Origin: an uncultured Actinomycetes bacterium
Lineage (GTDB): Bacteria > Actinomycetota > Coriobacteriia > Coriobacteriales > Atopobiaceae
Reading direction: 5' to 3'
Length of the DNA stretch: 64,000 bases
Assembly (NCBI GenBank): GCA_900315165.1
Contig: OMXZ01000008.1
Location: 1-64,000, forward strand
Of the stretch, positions 11,051 through 18,829 are shown piece by piece (position 1 is the stretch's first letter; each line of letters opens with the position of its first letter). Both the position numbers and the translations under genes were made by a program. The notes beneath the pieces were generated by a model that was not told the DNA's origin, ran no database searches, and saw only the letters and a list, made by a program, of their open reading frames with translations.

Positions 11051-12526
11051 ATGACCGACAACGAGCGCTGGCGCCTGGGCTTCCACCTGATGCCGCCGGG
11101 CGGCACGGGCTGGCTCAACGACCCCAACGGCTGCTGCCAGTTCAAGGGCGTCTACCACGTCTTCCATCAGTACATGCCCAACTATCCGGACATGTTCCCC
11201 CGCGCTTGGGGCCATGCCTGGAGCGAGGACCTGGTCCATTGGCACCATACGGGCCTCTCGATCCACGAGGACTCGCCCATCGACGCGCACGGGTCCTTCT
11301 CGGGCTGTGCCTTCATCGAGGACGGCGGCCAGCGGATGCGCCTGTTCTTCACGGGCAACTTCAAGGAGCCGGGCACGCACGACTACGACTACGAGGGCCG
11401 CTGGGAGAGCCAGATCACAACCACCTCGACCGACGCCCTGCACTTCACCCGCAAGGACGTCCTGCTCATGCCGCGCGACTATCCCGACTACGTGACCTGC
11501 CATGTGCGCGACCCCAAAGTCTGGGTTGAGGACAACGGCGACGGCCGGCCCTACCGCATGATCCTGGGCGCGCGCGACAAGAGCGACAACGGCTTCATCA
11601 TGCTCTACGACAGCCGCGACAAGCTCCATTGGCAGCTGCGGTCCACCATCCGATCGCGCGAGTACTTCGGCTACATGTGGGAGTGCCCTGACCGGCTCGT
11701 CTTCCCGGACCAGAAGGGCAAGCTCCACGAGTACCTGGTCTTCTGCCCACAGCGCAGGCGCGACGAGGTGCCCGCCTGGGAGAACAACCACATCACGGGG
11801 TACATCCCCATGCCGGGCCGCGTGCTGAACGCGACGACGGTGGACACGGGGCGCTTCATTCCCTGGGACCACGGATTCGATTTCTACGCCACGCAGGCCT
11901 TTGTGGATGAGCAGGGCCGCACCATCATGTTCGCCTGGATGGGCGTGCCCGACCAGCCCTACGAGACCAAGCCCGGCAGCCTCGACTTCTGGCAGTGTCT
12001 GACCGTGCCGCGCATCATCACGCGCGGTGAGGACAACCTCCTGCGCAACTACCCTGTGCCCGAGATGAAACGCCTGCGCGCGGGCAAGGTCAAGCCGGTG
12101 GACGGCGCCTTCACCTTCCCCGAGCATCGCGCCGACTTGCGTATCAAGGGCATCCGGGGCGACTTCCGTATCCGACTGGACGACGCGCTCGAGTTCACCG
12201 TGGCCAAGGGCCGTGCGACGCTGCGCTTCGTGGGCGATCCCGCCATCGCAGGCGGCCGCGTCGAGCATCATTGCGATTGCGACCATGCCGACGACATTCG
12301 GGTGCTGGTCGATTCCAGCGCGGTCGAGATCTTCGTCAACGACGGCCTGCTCGCCTTTGCGACCCGCTGGTTCCCAACGGCCGATGAGCTGCGCGTCGAG
12401 ACGGTGGGCGAGGCCGAGACCCGCAAGGGCTGGAAGATGGCCGACGGCATGGCCGATGTCTGGAACGCAACGGCAGCGGCCGAGGCGGCAAAGCAAGGCT
12501 TCCCTGTTGAGGAGGAGAAGGCATGA
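11051..12526 (+). CDS. GH32 sucrose(-6-phosphate) hydrolase, copy 2
   Basis: A 491-residue cytoplasmic GH32 enzyme with the canonical nucleophile motif LNDPNGC (Asp24), HVRDPKVW and MWECPDR. It starts 10 bases after copy 1 and is only distantly similar to it outside the motifs, which suggests a different preference (for example a kestose or phosphorylated disaccharide) rather than a recent duplication. The last bases overlap the HAD gene start (ATGA), indicating translational coupling. It ends in a short acidic tail. Confidence 0.9.
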   Translation: MTDNERWRLGFHLMPPGGTGWLNDPNGCCQFKGVYHVFHQYMPNYPDMFPRAWGHAWSEDLVHWHHTGLSIHEDSPIDAHGSFSGCAFIEDGGQRMRLFFTGNFKEPGTHDYDYEGRWESQITTTSTDALHFTRKDVLLMPRDYPDYVTCHVRDPKVWVEDNGDGRPYRMILGARDKSDNGFIMLYDSRDKLHWQLRSTIRSREYFGYMWECPDRLVFPDQKGKLHEYLVFCPQRRRDEVPAWENNHITGYIPMPGRVLNATTVDTGRFIPWDHGFDFYATQAFVDEQGRTIMFAWMGVPDQPYETKPGSLDFWQCLTVPRIITRGEDNLLRNYPVPEMKRLRAGKVKPVDGAFTFPEHRADLRIKGIRGDFRIRLDDALEFTVAKGRATLRFVGDPAIAGGRVEHHCDCDHADDIRVLVDSSAVEIFVNDGLLAFATRWFPTADELRVETVGEAETRKGWKMADGMADVWNATAAAEAAKQGFPVEEEKA

Positions 12527-13347
12527 TTGAGAAACTCACGGCGGTGCTGGCAGATGTCGACGGGACCCTCACGCCCAAAGGCACGGGATTGATGCCACGC
12601 ACGGTCGCCGCCCTCGAGCGCCTGCACGAGGAGGGCGTCCTTTTTGGCACCGCATCGGGCCGACCGCTCGACCATCGGTCGCTCGACAAGGCCAGGGAGT
12701 GGGGCCTGAGCTTCGAGTTCGACCTCGCCATCGGCATGAACGGTGGCGACATCTGGGACAAGGACCACGAGGGCGTGGAGCATGCCATGCTGCTGCCCGC
12801 CGACGCGATTGCCGAGATCCTCGAGTTCATGTGGCCGCTCGACTGCGACTGCATCGTGTACCGCGATGCCTACGACCTCGTGTACGCCAAACGCGAGGAC
12901 CGCAAGCTACACGAGAGCATGGGGCGCAACCATTCCCACATCGAGTTCGTGTCGCCCGAAAAGATGGCCGAGGTGGACACGGGCAAGGTAGAGATTCAGT
13001 ACGAGCCCGAACTCGACGAGGAGATCATGGCCGTCGTGAACGCCCATCCCTCGGATAAGTGGGACAGCGTGCGGACCTTCCCCGGGACGGTCGAGTTCGT
13101 GAGGCCGGGCCTCAACAAGAGCGTGGGCCTGCGCCGCTATGCCGAGCGCAACGGCATTCCCGTGAGCGAGATCCTCGCCATCGGCGACATGGACAACGAC
13201 ACGGCGATGATCGAGGCAGCCGGCTGGGGCGTCTGCATGGCCAACGGCTGCGAGGCCAGCAAGGCCGTGGCCGACGCCGTCACGGAGTACGGGGTCGAGG
13301 AGGACGGCTTCGGCCGCTACTTCGAGGATCACTGGTTCAACAGGTGA
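12523..13347 (+). CDS. HAD-superfamily (Cof-type) phosphatase
   Basis: A 274-residue HAD hydrolase with a type IIB cap. Motif I is DVDGT (residues 10-14), motif III is the Lys in GLNKSVGLRRY, and motif IV is IGDMDNDTAMIEAA. Such enzymes dephosphorylate sugar phosphates with broad specificity. Coupling to the GH32 gene by a 4-base overlap suggests it acts on a sugar phosphate of this pathway, perhaps relieving sugar-phosphate stress. The exact substrate cannot be read from the sequence. Confidence 0.88.
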   Translation: MIEKLTAVLADVDGTLTPKGTGLMPRTVAALERLHEEGVLFGTASGRPLDHRSLDKAREWGLSFEFDLAIGMNGGDIWDKDHEGVEHAMLLPADAIAEILEFMWPLDCDCIVYRDAYDLVYAKREDRKLHESMGRNHSHIEFVSPEKMAEVDTGKVEIQYEPELDEEIMAVVNAHPSDKWDSVRTFPGTVEFVRPGLNKSVGLRRYAERNGIPVSEILAIGDMDNDTAMIEAAGWGVCMANGCEASKAVADAVTEYGVEEDGFGRYFEDHWFNR

Positions 13348-13370
13348 GGCAAGTCAGCAATTAGACGAGA

Positions 13371-13412
13371 AAAATGCGCCGCACGAGCTCAATAAGAAGC
13401 CGTGCGGCGCAT
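13371..13412 (-). terminator. Terminator between convergent HAD genes
   Basis: A perfect 12-bp stem (13374-13385 with 13401-13412) has a 15-base loop. On the minus strand it is followed by a run of five T residues, so it mainly ends the reverse operon. It could also slow forward transcription from the 12523 gene. Confidence 0.85.
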
Positions 13413-13430
13413 CTGTATCTGCAGTTGTCG

Positions 13431-14330
13431 CTAGGCCTCGTAAAACTCCCCGCGCAAAGCCGCCTCGAGCCACTTGGCCACACCGTCGTCCCACATGGAA
13501 TCGACGATGGCGTCGGCCTTGGACTTGACGAGGTCCGACGCGTTGCCCACGGCCACGAAGGTGCCCACGGCGGGCTGCATGGGCAGGTCGTTGCCCGAGT
13601 CGCCGAAGGCCACGGTCTGGTCGCGCGTGAGCCCCAGGTGGTCCGTGATCCATTCGACGCCCGAGCCCTTCTCGACGCCCACGAGCGTGATCTCGATCTC
13701 GGTGGGGGTGACGACAGCGATTTGCAGGTCGCCGCGCTCGTTCAGGATGGCGAGGTCGCGCTCGAGGTCGGCGCGGGTGTCGAAGCAGGCGCCCATCTTC
13801 TCCACGAAGTTGGTTGTGCCGTCGATGCGCAGGAGCTCGGGCGTGATGTCGTCGACCGTGAACTTGTTGGGCTGGCTGGTGATCTCCTTGTCCAAGCCGT
13901 CGTCGGTGAGCGTGCTCGCCGTGTCGACGCGATGGACCGCCTGGGTCATGTAGCTCACGAGGCGGTTCTCGAAATAGGCGCCCGTGGAGGTCAGGCAGTT
14001 GAGGCCGGCACCCTCCTCATGCAGCCATGCCGCCAGCTCCAGGGCAAGGTCCTGCGGGATGGCCTTGCTCACGAGGTGGTTTCCCGCGGCGTCGAGGATC
14101 TGCCCGCCGTTGACGGTGATGTAATAGTCCACGCAGGGCAGCTTAATGACCTCGGGCACGATAGGCAGGTTGCGGCCCGTGCTGATCACATTGGCGCAGC
14201 CCGCCTCATGCACGGCTTCCATGGCCGCGATGGTGCGGGGCGAGATGTAGTCGAGGTCCAGGATGGTGCCGTCGAGGTCGTAGAAGGCCGCACCGATGCC
14301 GCGGGGACAGTGGGGGTTGGCAGGCAGCAT
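13431..14330 (-). CDS. HAD-superfamily (Cof-type) phosphatase
   Basis: A 299-residue HAD hydrolase with motif I YDLDGT (about residues 17-22), a type IIB cap and motif IV FGDSGNDLPM. It is the last gene of the reverse operon with the sucrose phosphorylase and GH32 genes and starts about 14 bases after the phosphorylase stop. Its role as a sugar-phosphate phosphatase is inferred from family and context. It is convergent with and unlike the forward HAD gene at 12523, so the locus carries two independent phosphatases. Confidence 0.88.
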   Translation of the reverse strand: MLPANPHCPRGIGAAFYDLDGTILDLDYISPRTIAAMEAVHEAGCANVISTGRNLPIVPEVIKLPCVDYYITVNGGQILDAAGNHLVSKAIPQDLALELAAWLHEEGAGLNCLTSTGAYFENRLVSYMTQAVHRVDTASTLTDDGLDKEITSQPNKFTVDDITPELLRIDGTTNFVEKMGACFDTRADLERDLAILNERGDLQIAVVTPTEIEITLVGVEKGSGVEWITDHLGLTRDQTVAFGDSGNDLPMQPAVGTFVAVGNASDLVKSKADAIVDSMWDDGVAKWLEAALRGEFYEA

Positions 14331-14344
14331 GTTCGTCTTCCCCT

Positions 14345-15766
14345 CTAGGAGTGGGTGATCTCGAAGGTGTGCGCGGCCAGGTCGGCGTCGAGTGTGGCCC
14401 AGGCGGCGCCGTCGGAGGACGTGCGCTTGATGACCAGATGCGATCCCTCGCTTACGACCTCGAGGTCACCCTCGATATCGAAGGCGGGATGGCTGTTGCG
14501 GAACTCCATCAGACCGATGAGGTCCTTGACCACGGGACGCTGGACCTCGCGGTCGATCTCGTCGAGGGTGTAGTAATGGCGCAGGATGTTGCGGCCCTCC
14601 TTGGACGCCTCGAGGAACTCGATGTCGTTCACGCCGGCAAGGGCGCCCACGTAGTAGACCATCGGCACGCCGCGGGCGAAGAACTGGATGGCGCGGGCCA
14701 AAAGGTAGGCATCGTCGTCGTTGCCCAATGCGGAGTAATAGGTCGTGTTGACCTGGTAGACGTCCAGTACGTGATAGGCCTCGGTGTTGTAGACGCGCTT
14801 GACGTTGGCACCCTCCGAGAACATCTTGTCCTTGGTGTACTCGATCTTGTCGTCGGGCATGAGGTCCTTCACGTCCACGATGCCCAGGCCGTCGTGGGTG
14901 TCGAGGGTCGTGAACTGGTGCTTGGGGCTCATCTCGAGCCATTTGGCCAGGTACTGGCCGTCACCCGAGTAGAGTGCGTAGAGCGTGAGCACGGGGATGG
15001 CAAAGTCGTAGATCCAATAGCCCTTCTCAGCCACCTGGAACTGGATGGTGTAGTGCTCGTGGATCTCGGGCAGGACCATGGCGCCGTAGGGGTCGAGCAC
15101 GTGCTGCATGTCCTGGAGCAGCTCCGTGGTGTCGGGCTCCACGAAGAAGCAGTTGGTGTCGGGCTTCTTGGCCGCGTAGGCGAAGGCGTCCAGGCGCACG
15201 ATGCTCGCGTTGTTCTCGCCCATTTGCGTGAGGGTGTCGCGGAAGAACTTCTGGGCGCGCGCGGACCGGATGTTGATGTCGATCTGCTCCTCCGTGAAGG
15301 TGCACCAGACCTTCTCGGTGGTGCCGTCGGCGAACTCGGCGTCGATGTAGGGAGCGCGGGGCTTGCGCTTGTAGATTTTGTCCACCTGCTCGGGCATGGG
15401 CTCGCCGCCGGGCCAGAAGTCCTTGTAGCGGATGAAGAAGTCCGCGAACTCGGACTCGTCCTTTTTGGCCAAAAAGTCCTGGAAATAGGGGCTCTGGCGG
15501 CTGATGTGGTTGATCATGAAGTCGTACATCATGTAGCGGTCGCGGCCGATGGCGGCCACGTCGTCCCAGGTGCCGAACTTGGGGTCCACGATGTCGTAGC
15601 GCATGGGAGCGAATCCGCGGTCGGCCGAGCTGGGGAAGAAGGGCAGGATGTGCACGCCGCCGACGGCATTGTCATAGTAGGTGTCGATCACGTGCTTGAG
15701 GTCCTTGAGGTCGGACCCCATGCTGTCGGCGTAGGTGATCAGCATGATCTTGTTCTCGAACTTCAT
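14345..15766 (-). CDS. gtfA: GH13 sucrose phosphorylase
   Basis: A 473-residue cytoplasmic member of the GH13_18 group. The nucleophile is Asp193 in VRLDAFAYAAK and the acid/base is Glu234 in VLPEIHEHY; LDTHDGLGIVD supplies the third carboxylate. It would convert sucrose and phosphate to glucose-1-phosphate and fructose, saving ATP. The acceptor loop reads LDVYQVN, as in bifidobacterial sucrose phosphorylases. Because the only obvious importer is a PTS, the related sucrose-6-phosphate phosphorylase activity is an alternative. It is co-transcribed with GH32 copy 3 upstream and the HAD gene downstream. Confidence 0.92.
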   Translation of the reverse strand: MKFENKIMLITYADSMGSDLKDLKHVIDTYYDNAVGGVHILPFFPSSADRGFAPMRYDIVDPKFGTWDDVAAIGRDRYMMYDFMINHISRQSPYFQDFLAKKDESEFADFFIRYKDFWPGGEPMPEQVDKIYKRKPRAPYIDAEFADGTTEKVWCTFTEEQIDINIRSARAQKFFRDTLTQMGENNASIVRLDAFAYAAKKPDTNCFFVEPDTTELLQDMQHVLDPYGAMVLPEIHEHYTIQFQVAEKGYWIYDFAIPVLTLYALYSGDGQYLAKWLEMSPKHQFTTLDTHDGLGIVDVKDLMPDDKIEYTKDKMFSEGANVKRVYNTEAYHVLDVYQVNTTYYSALGNDDDAYLLARAIQFFARGVPMVYYVGALAGVNDIEFLEASKEGRNILRHYYTLDEIDREVQRPVVKDLIGLMEFRNSHPAFDIEGDLEVVSEGSHLVIKRTSSDGAAWATLDADLAAHTFEITHS

Positions 15767-15793
15767 GGCGGCGCTCCTTGCTCGCGGGATGGG

Positions 15794-17275
15794 CTAGCGG
15801 TCGACGACGTAGTTGATCGTGATGGGGTCCATGGGGTACCAGGTGTTCTGGGCGCCCGGCAGATCGGCGGTCACGGTGAGGGCGTCGGTCTCGGCGAAGT
15901 AGCGGGTGCCGAAAACGGTCTCGCCGCCGTTGAGGTAGATTTCGAGCACGGAGGTATCGACGATCACGCGAATGTCGCGAACCTGGCCGCAGAGGGCGCG
16001 GCGGACCTTGCGGCCCTGGCCCACCGTGTCGTCCGTGAAGACGAGCTCGGCCACGCCGTCCGCGATGCGGAGCTCGAGGGCGTCGTCGAAGCGCAGGGTG
16101 CCGTCGCCCGTGATGCCGCTGATGGTGACATCGGCACACTTGGGCATGGTAGCGGCGGATCCATCGAATGCCTGAGCCTCGCCGCGCAGCGCGTCGATTT
16201 CGCGGGCGGGCCACTGGAGGATGCGGCCGTCCGCGCCCAGGCTCAGCACGCGGGGGACGGTGAGACAGCCGCGCCAGGTGTCGGTGGGGTTGTCGTAGGG
16301 GCGCACGTCGTTCTTGTCGTGCGGCAGGCTCATCCAGCCGATCAGCATAGTGCGCCCGTCCTCGGCGGCCAGCGTCTGGCAGGCGTAGAAGTCGAAGCCG
16401 TGGTCCCACTCGACGAAGGTCTCCTGGTCGATGGCGGGATGCGGGCCCTCGGCGGCCATGAGCTCCGTGTCCTCATGCAAAAGGTCGAGCAGATCGCCCG
16501 CGAGCGGGAAGTAGCCGTTGCCGTGGACGTTCTGCAGCTTGTAAGGGAGGCCGAGCTCGTCGGTGCCCTGAGGGCAGGTAGCGAGGAACTGGTGCTCCGC
16601 GCCTGCGGCATCGGTCAGGACGATGCGGTCGGGGCACTCCCACATGTAGCCGAAGGGTTCGGCGGCCGTGTTGGTGACGGAACCCTCGAGCGCCCAATGC
16701 ACGCCGTCGTCGGAGCCGTAGCAGATGACCGAGCCGCGCGAGTCCTTGCGTGTGCGGGCGCCCAGCAGCATGTGGAGCCTGCCTTCCTGGCGCCAGACCT
16801 TGGGGTCGCGGACGTGGTTGGAGCAGTAGGAGGGATAGTCGGCGTTGGAGACGACGACCTCCTTGGGGCCGAGGTTGATGCCGTTGTAGGAACGCATACG
16901 GGTTTGGTTGGCCAGGCGGCCGTCGTAGGTGCCGTCGCCCGCGGGCCAGCGGATGTTGCCCGTGTAGTAGTACCAGACCTCGCCGCCGTGCGGAGCCTCG
17001 TCGGGGCCGGCGATGTAGGCGCCGCCGGAGTAGGAGCCGTCGCGGTCGCTTGCGGCGTCGGGCATCACATGGCAGCCGAGGAAGACCCAGTTCACGAGGT
17101 CGCGGCTTACGAAGTGGCCCCAGCCATGTGGGCTGTCGTAGTTGCCGGGGTACTCGGGCGCGTTCTGGCAGCATACGTGGTAGGTGCCGCGGAACTGGCA
17201 GAGGCCGTTGGGGTCGCTGATCGAGCCGTTGTGCGGGGCGAGGTGTAGCTTGGGGCGCCAGGAATCGTTGCTCAT
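15794..17275 (-). CDS. GH32 beta-fructosidase, copy 3
   Basis: A 493-residue cytoplasmic GH32 enzyme with nucleophile Asp21 in ISDPNGL, HVRDPKVW, and MWECPDR with the acid/base Glu. It heads the reverse operon, followed 27 bases later by sucrose phosphorylase. The start (MSNDSWRPKLHL) is preceded by a GGAAAGGA ribosome site. A LacI-type operator core lies about 70 bases upstream. It has no signal peptide, so the substrate must be imported; sucrose, sucrose-6-phosphate or short fructans fit. Confidence 0.9.
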   Translation of the reverse strand: MSNDSWRPKLHLAPHNGSISDPNGLCQFRGTYHVCCQNAPEYPGNYDSPHGWGHFVSRDLVNWVFLGCHVMPDAASDRDGSYSGGAYIAGPDEAPHGGEVWYYYTGNIRWPAGDGTYDGRLANQTRMRSYNGINLGPKEVVVSNADYPSYCSNHVRDPKVWRQEGRLHMLLGARTRKDSRGSVICYGSDDGVHWALEGSVTNTAAEPFGYMWECPDRIVLTDAAGAEHQFLATCPQGTDELGLPYKLQNVHGNGYFPLAGDLLDLLHEDTELMAAEGPHPAIDQETFVEWDHGFDFYACQTLAAEDGRTMLIGWMSLPHDKNDVRPYDNPTDTWRGCLTVPRVLSLGADGRILQWPAREIDALRGEAQAFDGSAATMPKCADVTISGITGDGTLRFDDALELRIADGVAELVFTDDTVGQGRKVRRALCGQVRDIRVIVDTSVLEIYLNGGETVFGTRYFAETDALTVTADLPGAQNTWYPMDPITINYVVDR

Positions 17276-17340
17276 GGGGGTCCTTTCCCTTGGCCGCGCG
17301 GGGGGAGGCGTGCGGCATGGTTGCCTTTTCTCATCGTATG

Positions 17341-17354
17341 CGAGAACGATTCCA
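17341..17354. promoter_or_regulatory. LacI-type operator upstream of the reverse GH32 operon
   Basis: CGAGAACGATTCCA carries the same 12-base core as the sites at 6286 and 59120. A second half, ATCGT at 17333-17337, forms an inverted repeat with ACGAT at 17346-17350. The position 65-80 bases before the start of the 15794-17275 gene fits promoter control. Confidence 0.7.
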
Positions 17355-17702
17355 CATCATGCTACGCCGCGGTGAGCGGCGCGAATGCGTGGTGAGCGGC
17401 GGCGAGGGTTTGCGGGGGCTCCTTGGCCCTCTGTCGCCCTCCGGCTTGACGTATCAACCCCGTACATTCGAACAAGATATGAAGAGTATGTGAGCAAGAA
17501 AAAAAGTCCCGATTCAGGTGGCTACCGAGCCGCGAAAAACCACCTTCCCCGCGCGGTATCAAAGCTGTCCTTTGATGAAAACTGTGCCAGTTACCTGCTA
17601 GTTTGATGGCAGATTTGTGCAAGTCGCCGCAAAATTCCCAGCCGCCTCAGCCTCGGGCGGCCCTATGCTTCGTCCACTGCGATAGACGGCGGAAGGAGCG
17701 TT
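17355..17702. other. Intergenic region, no gene supported
   Basis: This stretch separates the reverse GH32 operon from the forward gene at 17703. It is less GC-rich than its surroundings around 17460-17620. An 86-codon reverse frame (17362-17622) has no ribosome site and no recognisable domain. The last 20 bases contain the AAGGAG ribosome site of the 17703 gene. Confidence 0.5.
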
Positions 17703-18812
17703 ATGGGTTATCAGGAAAGCATGATTCCGATCGGCTGCCTCGCTGAGGCTGAGGGCATCAAGGACGGTATCGAATCATACCGTCGCGTGCATGGGTGCGG
17801 GCTGTTCTACTACTGCGCGGCGAGCGAACGGTACACCGGTCAGCTCTATGCCTGTGTGGGTGGGGATCGCTACCCCTATCAGTCGATGCCGGGCCCCTTC
17901 CCCATGATCTATCTCGATGACATCCTCGGCTGGGACGGCGAGCAGGCCTATGGCGACCATTTCGATGACTTGTCGCAGGCCGATGTGTTGGCCGATGTGC
18001 CCATGCATCTAGAGGAAATGTTCCTCGCCCGGTCGAACATGATTGAGTACCTTCGCTCAGTCGACCGGGAGATGGAGGCCGACTCTCGAGAGCGCAATGT
18101 TCCCCGTGCCCCCGACTACGAAGGCGAGTTGGAGGGAGGGGAATATCGGTGCTCAGCATATTCCGACCTTATCGAGACGCCGCTCGGATATTTTGTTGCG
18201 GTTGGCGATGGCTCGAGCCTCTGTGGCCTGAAGATGCAAGACGCAGACCGGCTTTATGATTTCAACGCCACGCTTGCGCCGGTCCCTAAAGGCTGTCACG
18301 GCTGGTTCCCTGATCCAGATGCGGAGCCCTTTCCCCAGCTGCGCAAATGGCTGGACGAATACTTTCTCGATGAGCGGCCAGAACCGGCCGAGGTGCCGAT
18401 TGACCCTTTCGGAACCGATGCGAAGCGCGCGATCTTCTCAGCGATTTGCGAGATTCCCTATGGGGAGCTGGCGACCTATAGCGAGATTGCGAAGGCGGCG
18501 ACCGCTGCCCGGGGCAAGCGTGTGTCGCCAGCGGTCGTGCATACCGTCGCGCAGCACAATCCCCTGCCCATCCTGATTCCGAGCCATCGTGTGATTTCTG
18601 CGGCGGGTCAGATCACGGAGGTCCAGGGCTCCGCGTCCATGACCGCCTGGCTGCTCGGGCATGAGAAGGCGGACCTGACGCGCGTCAGGCTCCCGTACCG
18701 TCTGCAGATGCCGGAGCATCCTGTCTATGACATCTATCGTTTTGGAAAGCATGATCTGCCCGAGGTCCTGCGGCAGGTCAAGGGGACGTTCGGCCTCGAT
18801 GATGCCGCGTAG
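17703..18812 (+). CDS. Alkyltransferase-like protein with extra N-terminal domain; active-site Cys is Ser
   Basis: A 369-residue protein. Residues about 235-335 match the C-terminal DNA-binding domain of O6-alkylguanine-DNA alkyltransferases: IPYGELATYSEIAKA, an Arg-containing recognition helix, then NPLPILIPSHRVIS. The conserved PCHRV nucleophile is replaced by Ser294 (codon AGC), so classical methyl transfer should not be possible. Alkyltransferase-like (ATL) proteins carry Trp or Ala there and flag lesions for nucleotide excision repair. The first ~160 residues, rich in Tyr, Cys and acidic residues, are not recognised. AAGGAG precedes the ATG. The opposite-strand gene at 18830 is convergent. 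Confidence 0.75.
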   Translation: MGYQESMIPIGCLAEAEGIKDGIESYRRVHGCGLFYYCAASERYTGQLYACVGGDRYPYQSMPGPFPMIYLDDILGWDGEQAYGDHFDDLSQADVLADVPMHLEEMFLARSNMIEYLRSVDREMEADSRERNVPRAPDYEGELEGGEYRCSAYSDLIETPLGYFVAVGDGSSLCGLKMQDADRLYDFNATLAPVPKGCHGWFPDPDAEPFPQLRKWLDEYFLDERPEPAEVPIDPFGTDAKRAIFSAICEIPYGELATYSEIAKAATAARGKRVSPAVVHTVAQHNPLPILIPSHRVISAAGQITEVQGSASMTAWLLGHEKADLTRVRLPYRLQMPEHPVYDIYRFGKHDLPEVLRQVKGTFGLDDAA

Positions 18813-18829
18813 AGATGAGCATTCCTCGC

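Noticed and set aside
14351-17248. A 965-codon plus-strand open frame over the reverse sucrose phosphorylase and GH32 genes
   Set aside because: It is antisense to two well-recognised genes, has no domain and reflects the high GC of third codon positions.
17362-17622. An 86-codon minus-strand frame in the gap before the alkyltransferase-like gene
   Set aside because: No ribosome site, no known domain and mixed composition; the gap holds regulatory sequence.
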